A stretch of 64,000 nucleotides of DNA from Sporobolomyces roseus (GCA_016617785.1 JADILM010000005.1:1488001-1552000), one strand, 5' to 3'; numbered from the stretch's first letter, positions 33,776 through 47,300 are shown. Notes: generated from the sequence alone by a model not told the origin. Translations and numbers: made by a program.

Positions 33776-35268
33776 ATGGATCAGGAACCTCATCGAGTCG
33801 CACTATGTGGTGCTGGAGGGTTTGCAAAGAACGCTGTGAGTACTTCAGTCTTGAACGGTTTCCAAGATTACATCACTTCGAGTTGAGCCCAGACGGGAGG
33901 AGATGGGGATAGTTTGAGGAGATTGAGAATAGCCTGATAGTCGGAGGGAGTGTACAAGAGCAGCAGTAGAGAGCTTTGTCCCTAACCCTCCCCCACTTTC
34001 TCATTTCTAGCATCTCCCTGCTATAGCAGCAACCTCAAATCTACACCTCGCTGCAGTCTACAGTCGATCACTATCAAGCGTCAACTCTCTCCTCGAAGCG
34101 ACAAAGAAACACGGTCGAACGAATCATGAACTTTCGACTTACTCTGACGACCCTTCAACCGAATCCTTCGACGACTTGCTCGCGAGAACCGATATCCCAA
34201 CCGTCATCTTCTCCTTACCTATCGCGACTCAACCTGCGCTCATTGAGAAAGCGCTCAAAGCGGGAAAGAATGTCATTTCAGAAAAACCTGTCGCTCCTTC
34301 TCTCGAAGAAGGTGAGTTCCGTCCGACTCTTCTATGCTCTTCATTCGCTCACTGCCATTGTCTGATAGCGAAACGATTGATCGAGCTATACGAGAAGGAG
34401 TACAGACCGAAGGGACAGAGTTGGATCATCGCAGAGCAGTTCCCTTGGGAGCTGAGTTATTGTAAAGCGAGGAAATGGGTCCAGGAAGGGAAACTGGGCG
34501 AGATCAGAGGGTTCAGTGCGGAAGTCTACATTCAGCCGAGTGCGATGGCGAGGAATACGGGTTGGAGACAAGTTCCGGATTATCAAGGAGGGTAAGAAGC
34601 ATCTCTTTCGCTACTCTACTGAAACGGCGAAACCGACACTTGCTCCTGCGCTCGTTGCCAGGTACATATTAGACGGCGGTGTCCACTTTGTCGCCGGCCT
34701 ACGACATATCCTCCCGCACCCGATTACCTCGATCTTCGCAACTGCGTCTCAACTCCAAGATTTCCTCCCTCCCTGCGACACTCTTACTGGCGCCCTCACA
34801 GCTACCCCTCCTCCCTCCTCTTCTTCTTCTTCGTCTCCTCCTCCCTCCTCTTCTTCTTCGTCTCCAATCTCCGGAACTTTCGCTTTCTCCTTCGGCACTG
34901 AATCGGGTACAGCTCGACACTACACCATTCTCGGTTCGAAAGCTTCCCTCAAAGTTGATTTCTCCGGTGGCTCGAAGCACACACTCACCCTCTCGACTCT
35001 CACGACCAATCCAGAAGAATCGGAACCTCACAACACGGTCATCGAATTTGGTCAACATGGAGTCGAAGAAGAGTTTGATGCGTTTGCACAAGCCTTACTC
35101 AACGGGCCTGGGAGCGAAAGCTGGAAGGAGGTGATGAGAAGGAGTGGACCGAGAGCTACTTTGCGAGATCTCGGTGTCATCGAAGGTGGGCTCAAGAGTT
35201 CAAAGGAGGGCAGAGCGATCGATCTGAGGGCAATAGTCGGTGGAGACGAATGGTTCAAGATCGAGTAG
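33776..35268 (+). CDS. GFO/IDH/MocA-family NAD(P)-dependent oxidoreductase
   Basis: Exon 1 encodes MDQEPHRVALCGAGGFAKNA, with the Rossmann GxGG-type dinucleotide loop. Exon 2 gives HLPAIAATSNLHLAAVYSRS, LLARTDIPTVIFSLPI and AGKNVISEKPVAPSLEE, the family's EKP motif. Exon 3 includes WIIAEQFPWELSYCKA and NTGWRQVPDYQG. Exon 4 gives ILDGGVHFVAGLRHIL, where D and H are the usual catalytic pair, and a C-terminal beta domain ending VGGDEWFKIE. About 395 residues. Members oxidise or reduce sugars, inositols or dihydrodiols; the substrate is unknown. A poly-Ser/Pro insertion (34807-34865) sits in the beta domain, probably a surface loop. Confidence 0.88.
34807..34865 (+). repeat. Duplicated TCC/TCT tract encoding poly-Ser/Pro
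   Basis: Two similar copies of a Ser-coding block joined by Pro codons, giving SSSSSSSPPPSSSSSS inside the oxidoreductase; likely replication slippage. Confidence 0.75.
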
Positions 35269-35352
35269 AAGGTACTATGCTATTTACGTAAGGTATGAAG
35301 GTCGAGAGGAGCTACAGATCAAGGCGAGAAGTGCGAGATTGGGGATTTGAGA

Positions 35353-36658
35353 CTATTCGCGAGGACCTGAACCCGATGCCATTCGCTTGACGCAAAAGCC
35401 TACCTCCAGTCGCTCTCCAGAAGCTTTCTTCTTCGCCAGTAAAGCAACCTTCTTCCTCTTCTGGCCTGCCGACACGAAACCTCCTCCAGATTTCGAGAAA
35501 GAGGAGAACCCAATATTCATTCGCTTCGGTTGCTTTTCTCCTTCTGGGACTTCTCCCTCGTCTCTTGGGCGGCGCTAAGGGATCGACTGAACGTCAGTAT
35601 CGAGGGGGTTAGGCAGTTCGAAAGAAAACTTACGACCGCAATATCGGGTTTAACGTCTGCGGGTTCGTTGTACTCGGCAGCAGCGATAGGTGAGGGAGGT
35701 GGCGCTACCACTCTTGCTCCCGTACCTTGCCCCTCTAGCTCTCTGATCCGTTCCTGAGCACGTTCGAGCTCGGCTGCTTTGGATTTGAGCTTTTCCGATT
35801 CCTGTTCGAGCGACTTCGATTGCGCTTTGCACCACCCCTCATGCTTGACGAGGTGTTCTCGTTTCGTCAAAGTCTGACATCCATCAGTCACTCGGCACCT
35901 GTTGAGACTAGACTCCGTGAGCATTCGACTTTCAGGGGGTGAAAGGGATCGCGACGAACTTGAAAAACGTGCAGATCTCGTCGTGAATCTTTGCGGTTGA
36001 GCGCATGTAGGTTGCGGCACAATCCTCTCGTGGGCATTTCATTGTGCCGCTCGGACAAGTAGTGTTGAGATGCCAACGGATTCTGTCGACAGACCCTTGA
36101 TAGTCGCAACCTTCGTTTGGACAAGGTCGAGGTTTCTCCCTACACTGTGGCTGAAGAGATCAACGATAGATACGCTAAGGACTAAACTGGTCGTACTCAC
36201 GCTCTCTGCGTGCTTTTCGAGATCGCTAGCATTTCCTTCCCAATGACAATTTCCTCTTCTCCTTGAATATTTACAGCGCACTCTGATATCGGTCGCAGGT
36301 CAGTACTGAGCATCGACAAGCGTTTGAGTGAGAACTCACTGCAGGCCTCCGACAATTCTCGCAATGGCGATGGAGGGTCGAGGGTTAGCACTTTCGCGGC
36401 ATTGAGGACATCGCAAAGGCTGGGAGTTCTTCTGAATACGGGCTTCGAGGTCGTTGAGGCAACGGCAACACGATTGATGCTCCTTTGAACAGTAGCTGTG
36501 AGCCGAGGAAAGCGAGTTCATGCAGACTGGTCGGAAGAAGGGGATTGAGTCAGCTTGACCTAGCTTGATCTGAATGGGATCTAACTTAAAATGGACGTAC
36601 TCTGACAGATCAGATACTCAGGTAGTTTCGATACGAAAAGGTCGCTGTTGATCCCCAT
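35353..36658 (-). CDS. RING plus TRAF-type zinc-finger protein, cluster 1 member A
   Basis: Exon 1 encodes MGINSDLFVSKLPEYLICQ, and an intron interrupts the codon after it. Exon 2 completes a RING finger: CQICMN, YCSKEHQSCCRC, LRCPQCRESAN. Next come RCKYSRRRGNCHWEGN, KPRPCPNEGCDYQG, HLNTTCPSGTMKCPREDC and HDEICTFFKCRVTDGC, spaced like TRAF-type zinc fingers. A coiled coil follows (LEQESEKLKSKAAELERAQE) and then a basic end (GQKRKKVALLAKKKA). The stop is TAG at 35355-35353. No MATH/TRAF-C domain. Likely an E3 ubiquitin ligase; substrate unknown. Closest in build to B and C downstream. Confidence 0.8.
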
Positions 36659-37207
36659 TTCGACTATTCTCGCAAACGAAGAGTTGAGCACGGGGTTGAT
36701 TTGATCCTTGTAGATGCTGATCCTGGTAACAGGAGCGAGGGGAATCTTGTAGCTAGGAGAACGAGGTGAAGGCGAGATGAGCAAGCAGGATGAGAACGGC
36801 CTCGGACCAGTCTCACGAGTTTGATCCAAAAGACAAAGGAGCGAACCAAGACCTAAAGCGGAAATGTTTCGCCCTTTCAAAGCTCTCCCACGCTGTCCGA
36901 GACTGATTGATACGCTCTATCAGCTTATCGGGAGAGCGTCGAGCAGGAAGTGAAGAATCGAAAGGGGCGGACTGAGGAAAAGTAGTTCTCGCGAGCTACA
37001 GTAAGAAGGGGTCAATAATAAGTTATGATTGTGCGATGTCATGGTAAAGGGTGGAAATGATATATGATGTAAGCGCTAAAGTAGAGGCAGGAAGAAAGTG
37101 AGGTGTTCGGAAGGGGAATCGGCGAAATCGAAACGATCCGAGCATTGTTGTTGGTTGCCTGAATCCATCACTCCTCCGCCGTCACCTTCTTCGCCGGGTT
37201 CTACGAC
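36659..37207. other. Spacer between RING/TRAF genes A and B
   Basis: No supported gene; leader of A and 3' flank of B (minus strand). Confidence 0.5.
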
Positions 37208-38327
37208 CTATACCTTGACTGCAGCTCGAGCCCAAGGCGGTTGAACGTGTTCATCATCGCATTTCTTTCGCTTCTTGAGGTCCGACCTCCTCACAACACA
37301 GTCTTCTTCTGTTTCCTCCGCCTTGCGAATCCTTTCCTACATACAGATCGAGAGAAGGAATCAGTCGCAGAGACTTGCAGAAGGTGAAGATGGAATAGCT
37401 CACCAATTCAGCTTTGAGTTCGTTGATCGTTTTCCTCGCAACTATCATGAGCACATCGGCTTCTCTCAGTTCTTCTGCCCGCGCTCGGCACCCGACCTCA
37501 TGCTGTAGTAAGTGCGTCCGTTTCGTAATTGTCTCGCATCCCTCGACGGTACACCTGCGCTTGAACGAGAGTTAGCTTCGAAAACTAAAGACCACGAAAA
37601 GAAGAAGAACCGACTTGAAATGTGTGCAGATCTGATCATGAATCTCAGAGAATGATCGAACGTATTGCATCTCGCATCCGTCACGCGGGCAGGTCATTCT
37701 AGCATGTTCGCATTCGTTGGCGAGATGATCCTCGTTCTCCGTTTCAGTTCCTATGAAGTCGCAGCCTTCACCAGCGTTTGAACAGGGCTTAGGCTTGCAG
37801 CCACACTGTAGGAAAGAGCAAGCCGATCAGCGGAGATTGCTTGTACAACAGAATCGGAACGGACCTTTGCGAAATGCTCAGCGTAATCACTGACATTTCC
37901 AGTCCATTCACAATCTCCCCTCTTTGAGTATTTGCATCTCATTCTGTTTCTCGACAGATCAGTACTTCGAAGAACGGAAAGAAATGCTCTATAGGCTCGA
38001 CTTACTGAAGTTCACCGACGATTCTCGAAATCGCAACGCAAAGCTTGGGGTTCGCTTTGCTTCTGCACGAAGGGCAGCGAAGAGGCTGCCGGTTGATTTC
38101 ACGTTGCTTTGTCGCGTCGTGGAAGCACCGCCTACAGGTGAGGTGATCCTGCTGACACCAAGAGTAAGCTCCTGAAAGTGCATTCATGCAAACTTGCGAG
38201 GGGGTGAAGATGAGGGGTAAAAGTCAGCGACTCGCGTTCTGTCACGTATAGAGAGAGATGGGAGCATACCTTGGCAGGTCAGATACTCTGGGAGAGGCTC
38301 GAGGAAAAGGTCAGAATCGGTCCCCAT
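37208..38327 (-). CDS. RING plus TRAF-type zinc-finger protein, cluster 1 member B
   Basis: Exon 1 encodes MGTDSDLFLEPLPEYLTCQ. Exon 2 encodes VCMNALSGAYSWCQQDHLTC, RRCFHDATKQREINRQPLRC and PSCRSKANPKL, a complete RING. Then RCKYSKRGDCEWTGN, KPKPCSNAGEGCDFIG, HLANECEHARMTCPRDGC, HDQICTHFKRCTVEGC and HLLQHEVGCRARA, matching TRAF-type fingers. The tail is short: KTINELKAEL, then ERIRKAEETEEDCVVRRSDL and KKRKKCDDEH, a likely nuclear localisation signal, ending ARAAVKV at 37208. It lacks the Pro-rich stretch present in A and C. Confidence 0.8.
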
Positions 38328-38786
38328 CGTCTTTCGAAAACTTGCTTGCGACGAAGAGTTAGAACGCGTTCGAACTGATTGGGTGGAGCTGTGGGCTGAG
38401 TCGGGCTGGTAGCTGAAGTAGGTTGACGCGAGGAGACGAGGCTTTTGAGATATCGGGAGAAAGTCGAATTGATGAGAGGGGAAGGAACGAGAGAGAGAGA
38501 AGGAGAAAGACGAGACGAGATCGAAACTTTCGCCGTTTCCGAATTCCTCTGACTTCAGGGGTCGATACTGTCGATTCAAGTCGACCATAGCCGTGTCTGC
38601 GACATGCTCCAACTCGACTCGAATGATACTCTGAAAAAGCGATTCGAATTCGATCCTCCGACAGCGACAATCGCTATATGTTGCACTGGATACAAATAAG
38701 ATGAATGAGTATGTACAACAGATGCAGAGGAGACAGATGAAAACAGAAGAGAAAAGCGAAAAAAAAAGGGGTAAAGGAAAACATCT
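38328..38786. other. Spacer between RING/TRAF genes B and C
   Basis: No supported gene; several overlapping short frames reflect composition. Confidence 0.5.
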
Positions 38787-40052
38787 TCAAGAGCTCGCCG
38801 CACCGTTAGAGCCACTCGCTCCGTTGTCGGCTGATGATGAAGGCTGGATGGCAGTTCTCCAAGAGACGATCGCCGGTCTGAGAGCGGGTGAGGCGGCAGC
38901 TGCGTTGTCGACTTTGGGGCGTTTGTTTGATCCCTCAGCTTCGCTTTCTTCGGCAGGGCGAGTGTTCCGCTGTACGACCATGAGCGTGAGTAAGCAGATG
39001 TACGTGCAACCGAGTACGAGGTGGAAACGCACAAGAGAAACATCAGGTTTGATATCGGTTGGTTCTTTCTCGACTGCGAGAGGTGAAGGAGGTCCAGCTA
39101 CTTTCTCCGCTTCGAGTTCTTGGATCCTTCGACGAGCAGCCGCTAGTTCAGCGTTCTGACTCCGAATCCTAGCCGAATCTTCGAGGATTTGTCTCGCAGT
39201 CGCTCGACATCTAGTTTCGTGTTGAGGCAAGTGCTCGCGTTTCGTGACTGTCTGACAGCCGGGAGTAGCTTGACATCTGCGGGGATGAGTCAGCTCGAGC
39301 AGCAGTCAAAAGATGGAGAATACGACTCACCTCCAAAAAGTACAGATCTCATCGTGAATGTTCGCCGTCGAGCGTACGTATTCGTTACCGCATCCGACAC
39401 GAGGACACTTCATCATTCCATACGCGCACGATGTTACGAGATGCGTCCTCAGCTGGGCATCTGTCCCTTGCACAGCGCAGCCCTTCGCGGAATGAGGGCA
39501 AGGCTTCGGCTTATGGAGACACTGTAAGCATCGGAATCACCTATTAGCGGGTTTCCGAGATCTACCAGGAGGTGTGACGAACCGTCGCTACATGCTTGTG
39601 GAGGTCACCAGCGTTCCCCGTCCATCGGCAGTCGCCATTTTCCCGCGAAAATTGACATCTCACTCTACAACAATCCTCCGAAGTCAGCGAAAACGACCTA
39701 GTGGACAACATGGGATGAGGCGCACTGTAAGTTGTCCACTATCCGGGCAATGGCAACGGATGGTTTCAATCTAGCGGGGGCTCTGCACTGTGGACATAAC
39801 TCTGGGCGATTGTTCCTCCGGGCTTGATCATGAGAGTCCTGTGCACAGCTTCTACAGGTCATGTGTTCCTCCCGACAATAGCTCATCGCCATGTGCAATG
39901 CGTTCATGCATACTGAACGGAACAAACGTGAGGGAGAAGGAAGGGAAGCAGCTCTGTTAGCGAAGGGACGCAAGCTCGTGGATTTCAGACTTACCTTGAC
40001 AGATGAGATAATCCGGTAAAGGGGTGATGAAAAGGTCGCTGTCTATCCCCAT
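38787..40052 (-). CDS. RING plus TRAF-type zinc-finger protein, cluster 1 member C
   Basis: Exon 1 encodes MGIDSDLFITPLPDYLICQ. Exon 2 encodes VCMNALHMAMSYCREEHMTC, RSCAQDSHDQARRNNRPELC and PQCRAPARLKPSVAIARIV. TRAF-type fingers: RCQFSRENGDCRWTGN, KPKPCPHSAKGCAVQG, HLVTSCAYGMMKCPRVGC, HDEICTFWRCQATPGC and HLPQHETRCRA. Coiled coil ARIRSQNAELAAARRRIQEL, then EKEPTDIKPDVSL. A GTGCGT intron leads to RNTRPAEESEAEGSNKRPKV and a Ser/Ala tail. The motif EPxDIKPDxxxV is shared with member A just before the last intron, so A and C may be closer to each other than to B. Confidence 0.82.
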
Positions 40053-40521
40053 GTCGAAGAACGAGGAGAAAGAGAGAGAGAGAGTATCGGGTTTCGAAAG
40101 AAAGGTGGGATCTCGCTTCAAGAGCTGTCGAGAGAGCTGTAGGGCGAGCTATTGAGGTATTTCGGTATTTGAGCGCTGTTTGAGATCGTCTGAAGCAGTG
40201 CGAGAGGTCGAGAGGTGTTGGGTGAAGAAGGAAGAGTTGATCAAAAACTTCGGAACCTTCCCTCGCTTCTGAAATTTCACTTTCTTTACTGTAGCAAAGT
40301 ATGGCTTGACTATAGATCGCTGCTGCTATCGTCTGAATTGTCAACAACGAGGAAAAATACGAATTCGGAAGAGTGCCCTGAGACATCGAAATTTCGGGCA
40401 GCGTGCCTTGTGAGAAGGACGGACTAGGTCGACTAGATTTGCTCTCTCTCTCTTCAATCCTAGTCACACTATTCGCGAGTTCGACTACCTTGCACCACGC
40501 TTTGAGAGCACTACGGCCGCA
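40053..40521. other. Divergent promoter region between RING/TRAF C and the Zn2Cys6 gene
   Basis: 470 bp between divergent start codons; no gene seen. Confidence 0.5.
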
Positions 40522-43500
40522 ATGAGCGGGTACTCAGCAGTTCATCACCCGAATTACCCATCTTCATCTGCTCCTGCTGCTGCTGCACCGCGATTGCATT
40601 CGGCCTCGTACTCGCCGACATCGACTACGGAATATCAACATCAGCATCAACGTCAGCCCACTGGTCCACCACCGAGATCTCACCCACTTCCGACGAACGA
40701 GGACAAGAGACGGAGAGATGAAGTGGAAAATGACGATGGATACGAGAACGGTTCATATTACGGAGGAGGAGATGATACTAAACCGAAGAAGAAACAGAAA
40801 GGAAGAGCTGTCCTCTCCTGTGGAGAGTGTAAACGAAGGAAGGTCAAATGCGAGTAAGCAAAACTCTTCGTTCTCTTACTCGCTTCTCGACCTCGGAAGC
40901 TGATTAGTATTAGTGTTGCTCTCACAGTCGCAAAATTCCTTGTGCGACATGTATTCAAAGAGGTAAACCAGATGCGTGCTCTTGGGACGACCCGTTGGCG
41001 AACCCTGAATCGCAACCATTCGCTCTCGCAACCGATTATCAAGACGTTCTCGCTCGACTGGATCGAATCGAACACTTCCTTGAAACTCTACCTTCAGATG
41101 TACGAACTCAAGCGATCAAAGCCGGTTCAGTCTCATCTACGAAGCAACTCGAACCTGCTACGCCCAAACCCAAACTCTCGAATGAAATGGACGAAGCGGC
41201 AGCCGATCTCGAGGCGTCAACCTTCCAACAGGTCGCAGCACCTTCTCCTGCGGGTCTCGATTTCCTCGCGTCCGCCATCGACATGGTTCCCTCTTCGCAT
41301 CGACCCTCCGCTCAGATCGACCAACACCCCGAACCTACCTCTTTCCTCACTTCGATCTTGGGTCACCCGATCCGCTTCGAAGGAGCAACGAAAGCCGTTT
41401 CGCACGGACTCGACCTCTGTTTCTCCCAATCTGAGATGATCGAGCAGAGGGACAGATCTCTCGAAAAGATCTATTCCCTCCTGCCAACTCCGGACGCAGC
41501 AAGTCGAATTATTGGAGCTTACTTCGAAGATGTCAGCTGGTTCTATACGATCCTGCATCCACCGGCGTTCTTGGCAGAGGTGGAGAAATTCGAGGAAATG
41601 TTGAAGATGGGGAGACAGAATGAGGTAGATCTCGCTTGGTTGGGAATCTTCTTCATCGTAAGTTCTGTCTCTTCGGTGGTCGAGATCGACGGGTCTTTCT
41701 CAGTTCCGCGCCAGAATGGTGAAACTCACGATTGTTTTCGTGTCCACAGGTTCTCGCACTTGGTCTCGACGGAGCTCAATCGATCGAAACTCCTCCTTTG
41801 CCATTCGCAACGAAACCTGAAACTACCGCAGCTTGGTATGCGGCTTCACTTCGACTCTTTCACCTTTCGAATTGGCCGAATCAACCTCAATTCCGACTTG
41901 TTCAGCTCGTCGCCCTCTACGGCCGTACGTCCTGTTCTTCTTACTCTATGAGCGACTCTGACAATGTTCCACCTTCATAGAGTACAATTTGACGAGTGGA
42001 GGAGGAACGGATATGGGAGGTTTTCTCACCTATCTCGCGATCGGCGTTCGAATTTCTCAGAAGTTGCGACTCCATCAACTCGGGACGGACCCGAAAACGA
42101 TGCCACCCGATGACCTCGCCTTTCCGAAAGGTACCAACAGCATGAAACGGCAAACAGCGATTCGAGTTTTTGGAATCATCACTTTCTTGGATGTCGTTAC
42201 CGCGAACAATCGAATGGGAGCTTACCTCGTCCACCCTTTACAAGTTACAACACCTCCTCCGGAGAATCTCAACTTTGATCAGCTATCTGCGACGGATTGG
42301 CGAACTGAACCTGCTCCGAGACAAGTTTGGACGGATTCTTCGCTCGAGCTGAACAAAGGTGGAGGGGGAAGATAGTAAGCTCTCAATTCACTCATGACTC
42401 GTCGCACAATGCTGATTGACTTCGCCCATCTTTGTAGCATGAGACTAGTCTTCGATCGACTCGTCACGAATGCGAAAGATTTCACCTACGACACCGTCCT
42501 CGAACTCGATAGAGAAATGCGTGTTCACGTCGCAACCTTCCCCGAATCGATGACTTCCGAGAACGTCCAGCAAGAGGAGAGGAATCCAAAGTTACGCAAA
42601 CAACGATTCATGTCGATGTCAGGCGCTTTCTCGAGGCTAGTTCGATTACATCGACCATTCTTGGTGACTGGCTTCACGAATCCGAGATATCGATTCTCGA
42701 CGGATGCTTGTCTCCAATCGGCGAGAAAGGTCATCAGTGCTCATTACGGAGGAAGGGATTTCCTCAAGAACCTTAGGATTGTGTAAGTCTCTCCTCGTAC
42801 CTTCACCGTTCTCGGATCTAGATCTAACTCCCCTATCTCTCTGACAGCCATTCTCATACACTGAGCGCAACAATCGTTATCTACTCTTACATCTTCCATC
42901 TCATCGATACCAACGCTCCCATTTCGGAAATCGCTCGAGAAAAGTGAGTTGGAATTCGATTTGATGAGGAGCTCTATACTGATCAGTCGGTGCCTTACTT
43001 CACAGGGATACTGCCGCTACTGCTTACGAAGTCTTCTCGACCACTCAAGTGACTTCTCCGATGTTGAACAAGGTCATCAAGCACGCTACCGCGATCATCT
43101 CGTAAGCTTCTCCTTCACAATAACACCACCTAGACCGCAAGCTGATAATCGCAAGCTGAGTTCAGTATGCTCGGCTCTGCTGTCGAGGAACGACAAGCGC
43201 AACGAGGTTATCGCAACAACAACGCTCCTCCTCCCGAAACCTTCGTTCAGGTTGGTTGCGACTTGATCAATACTCGTGAACGTGATTGTACTGACTGAGT
43301 CATTCCACCGACAGGTTCTTCGACGTATCGCTAAGCAACTCTCCCTCGCCCATTCACCTCCTTCAGAGTACAATGCCGGAACGAGTGATCAGCGGCCTCT
43401 CGCACCGGGACCTCTCTCAATCAGCACGACATCCTCCTTCTCCACATCTTCGTCTCGGACTACTTCCCACGAGCCCTCTTCAGCGATGACATCCGCTCCT

Positions 43501-43974
43501 TCGAGTCATCAACAATCTCCACAATTCTTCGCTCCTCCTGCGAAATCACCTGCACCCCTCGCCTCTTCACAGTCATACCCACCCCCTCCTCTTCCCTTCC
43601 AGACTCCACAAATTGGTGGCTCACCTCCAGATCCTGGATTCGCAGCCATGTTCCTTGGTGATCTCGGTTTGAGTTCTCCGATGAAACCAGGTCCAGACGT
43701 CTACGATCTCTCTTGGCTACAAAATACTTCCTACGCTGTACCCGCACCCACTCCTTCCATGTCCGACTCGAACCCTCTATACCCTCAGCAGACTTCGTCG
43801 TTAACTCCTTACTATAATCTCTCTACTTCGCATCCTCAATCGCAATCGCAACATTTCCAACACTCGCCTGGAGGAGGGATCGGAAGAAGGTCACTCTCAC
43901 CTCAGCAACCGAGTAAAGGATGGTTCCTGGACGGTTCTGAAGGTGCAGATGCTTTGTACTCGCAAATCAAGTAA
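40522..43974 (+). CDS. Zn(II)2Cys6 transcription factor with fungal-specific TF domain
   Basis: The N-terminus is Ser/Pro/Gln-rich, followed by basic KPKKKQKGRAVLS and the binuclear cluster CGECKRRKVKC. An intron lies inside the cluster; the next exon supplies RKIPCATCIQRGKPDACSW. A short coiled coil follows (DYQDVLARLDRIEHFLETL). The middle homology region shows YFEDVSWFYTILHPPAFLAE, TAAWYAASLRLFHLSNW, LAIGVRISQKLRLHQLG, VFGIITFLDVVTANNRMG and SGAFSRLVRLHRPFLVTGF. The C-terminal half-domain is Ser/Pro-rich and ends EGADALYSQIK. Eight or so introns; total roughly 950 residues. It is a nuclear DNA-binding regulator; its targets cannot be read from sequence. It lies between the RING/TRAF genes but shows no evident tie to them. 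Confidence 0.9.
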
Positions 43975-44393
43975 TCACTATCTCTCTCCCTCCTTTGTCG
44001 TTTATATTACCCTACTTTTGTTACTCTATTGTCTTTACTTGTAGCACTGCAATCTCTCTCGTCGTTCAAAGGAAAGGATTTATCTGGAAATTAGGAAATC
44101 GTATAGAACTCGAATTCGATATCAGATTCTTATGTAGTAGTGCGAAAGAGGAGGGAGAGAACGACGAGAGAAAAGAGGGAAATGTATGGATAGCTAACGA
44201 GACAAGTCAAAGACAGCAAAAGAGGAAGGTGGGTAAAATGCTAAGTGAGTGAGAAGCAGGTAAAATCATAGAGGAGAAAAGGAACAGGGTATAACAATCA
44301 TTAGAGAGAATATGCAGAAAGCGAGTGATATGTACTGTGTTGCGATGGGATAGAGAACAGAAAGGAGGGACGGAAGGGGAATCGAGTTTTGGT
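43975..44393. other. Convergent 3' flanks
   Basis: 3' ends of the Zn2Cys6 gene and GRR1 face each other; no gene seen. Confidence 0.5.
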
Positions 44394-47300
44394 TTAGGCG
44401 TCTCCCATCGTGAGATCCTCTTCTTCTCCTGTCGCCTCTCCCTCATCTCCTTCCTCATTGTCATCTTCCATTTCTGATCCACCACCACGTCGATGAGATG
44501 GTCCAGAAGATCGATAATTCGTTCGAGTAACCGTTGCTCTTCTCGGTCGAGGAGGTCGAGTCAAACTTGATGTAGAAGCAGTTTGATCCATTGGTGAGTC
44601 GAGTTCCATCGAGTTTGAGCTACCAGTCGATGGTACACTCCTGAGTGAGCGCAACAGGGGACGAATTAGCGAAAGCAAGGCGAGTAGAGAAGAAGAGTGA
44701 GAGCGCACCGAATAGGAATATTGTGCATTCCTTCCGGATCGTTCAGATCCGCAGAGAAATCATAATCCGTTTCCTCTCCAGTCTGAGTAGCTCCGCTCAA
44801 CCCCAACGAGTTCTGTCGATAAAGACTAGGCCGATTGAATCCCGTCTGTTGAGGGCCTTGAGATCCACTCGGTCCAGCTCCATTCCTATTCGACGGTCGA
44901 GGTGCGAAAGAAGCCAAATGAGGTAAAGTCGGATTCGAAGTAGATGCGATCGATGAAGCTCCTCCCCCTTGTTGCTGAGATTGTTGATCCAACCAAGCTT
45001 GGTAAGCTCTCGGAGTTCGATAGGACTGCTGTAAAGGCGATTGCTGAGTCTGAGGAGCTTGAGCTTGAGGTCCACCCATCGCGAAAGGAGAACCCAAGAT
45101 CCCACCCCCTCCCGCTGCACCTCCTCCCTGAATTTGACCTCTCCCATTCCCGTTCTGACCCATCGTCTGTCTCGCCTGAGCGATCTGAGCTAGTCTCACT
45201 CTGGCTTGCGCGACTTGAGCTGCTGTTCCTCCTTGTCCTCCTCCTCCTTGCATCCTCTGTTGAATTTGTTGTTGATTCGCACCCACTCCTCCTTGTTGAC
45301 CTAATCCTCGATTCCCTACTCTCGTCATGTCGTCGTCTGAAGGTGGATCGGGTTGGGAGAGTACTTCGAGTTCCGCTGGAGAGAGGGATCGGAGGTATCT
45401 TCGTAAATCATGTACTCCTCGTCCCGAAAACACACAGAATGAGCGTCGTTGATGATCGTTGAAATCCTACATCGAGCTTCGGCGTCAGTATGCGTCTTCC
45501 GAGTGAGTATTGAAGAGAAAGTTTTCGACGTACTTTCGGAGGAGGTCTACAGAAAACTTGCAACACTTTCTTCCTGAACGCTTGAACCTCGGTCAAACTC
45601 AGATGAGTCAATCTCGGTAAATGTTGAAGGAGGTCGTTGACTCCCGAAACGGTGAGGTTCGAACAGTAGGAGAGATGAATTCTTTCTAGCGAAGTTCGAG
45701 CGTGGAGTGCGTCGAGAGATGCATCGGTAATATTCGTCACCTGTCAGAGAGAGCAAGGGTCAGTCTAAGGGAGAGAGAACGAGGAGAAGGGAAACGTACT
45801 CGAACTAATCCGATTCGTTTCAGACGGGGTAAGTTCGCAGCGAGCTCCAACACTGAAACATCCGTCAAGTTGTTACAACCTGTTCCCTCGGGATCGTACA
45901 ACTGCTCAGTCTGCGTGTAAGCGAAGAGTTGTGAAGAGATTCTGAACGAACAAGCTAAATCGATGTATCTCAACCTCGTACAACTTCTCGCAATTGCCGT
46001 CACCGCTTTATCCGTAATCCTGTACGTACAGACAGACCAATTCATCAGTACCTTCTCGCTGGACGATGGGAGAGAAGAGAGTGTGGAACATACGAGTTGA
46101 CATGACCCAAATGTAAATAATGTAAATGTTTGCCAACTTTACATATCTCGTAAAGACTCTCATCAGTCAGCCTACCACATTTCGCAAGGATCAAGTTCCT
46201 AATCTTTGGCATGAACTTGATGATACCTCCTATTGCTTGATCGGTCAACAGAACGAGCGAAGTTAGGTCGAGGTATCGAAGATGATCGAAGGAGTGTAAG
46301 GAGGGGGGTGAAGTGAGGGGTTGGGGACGACGGATGAGAGCTCCTGAGGGAGCGGAGAGGGGGGAGGGGCCGGGAGAGGATGGTCGAGAAGGATCACCGG
46401 AGGAAGAAGAATCTGAGGGTAAGGGGGAAGCTTGGGCGGAAGAGTAAGAGGAAGAGTGGGTCGAGGAGAGGAGCGAGAGAGAAGTGGAATCGGGGAATCC
46501 ATCGTCTGTCAAGGAGGTGCAACCGTTGAGACAGAGTTCGCGGATGTTGTGAGAGGATCGGAAGAGTTGTTGGAGAGAGGTAGAGGTGATGGAGAGACAC
46601 AATCCGAGGTCGATTTCGAGGAGTAAAGGGCAGTTGACCGATAAGAGAACGATTGATACATCTGTGATTAAATCACATTTCCGTAACTTGATCTGAAAAC
46701 CACTCAATCGCATCTTGAGTACTCGAAACTTAGGCTGAGAGTGAGTAATTGGAGAGAGTTGAACTTACTCTTCGTAAAGCGGGACAACCTCTCGCAAGTT
46801 TCTCCAAACCTTTATCGCTAACTTTCCCACACCCCGTCAAATTCAACCCTTGCAACCTCGGACAATTCTCTGCCAATGCTCCAATCACCTCATCATCGAC
46901 GTTCTCTACCTCACTCAAATCCAACGCGACCAACCTCTTGGACTGTTTCAATAAATCGACCATACTCTGACTCGACAAGTTTTTGCATCCCGTCAAAGTC
47001 AACCTCTCGATCCTGGTACACGGTAACAATTTCCCCAACATCTTGTCACTCATCTCTTCCGTCAAATTTGAGAAATTGATCCGGCGGACGAATTCGGGGT
47101 AAGGGAAAGTTTGTGTCGAAGAGTGAGAGAGTACTTGTAACATTTTGTAAAGGGCTGGGAGCGAGGTGAACATGGGTTTGTGCCAGAGTAATTCGACTCC
47201 ACATTGACACCATGCTTTACAGACTCGGAGAGCGGGGGCGAGGGCGGTGGGAGGAAGGAGTCGGAGAATGTGAAGGAGGATCTCGTGAGGAAGGGAAGAA

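Noticed and set aside
34807..34865. Poly-Ser tract as an intron in the oxidoreductase
   Set aside because: No suitable GT..AG pair; the frame stays open and in phase across it.
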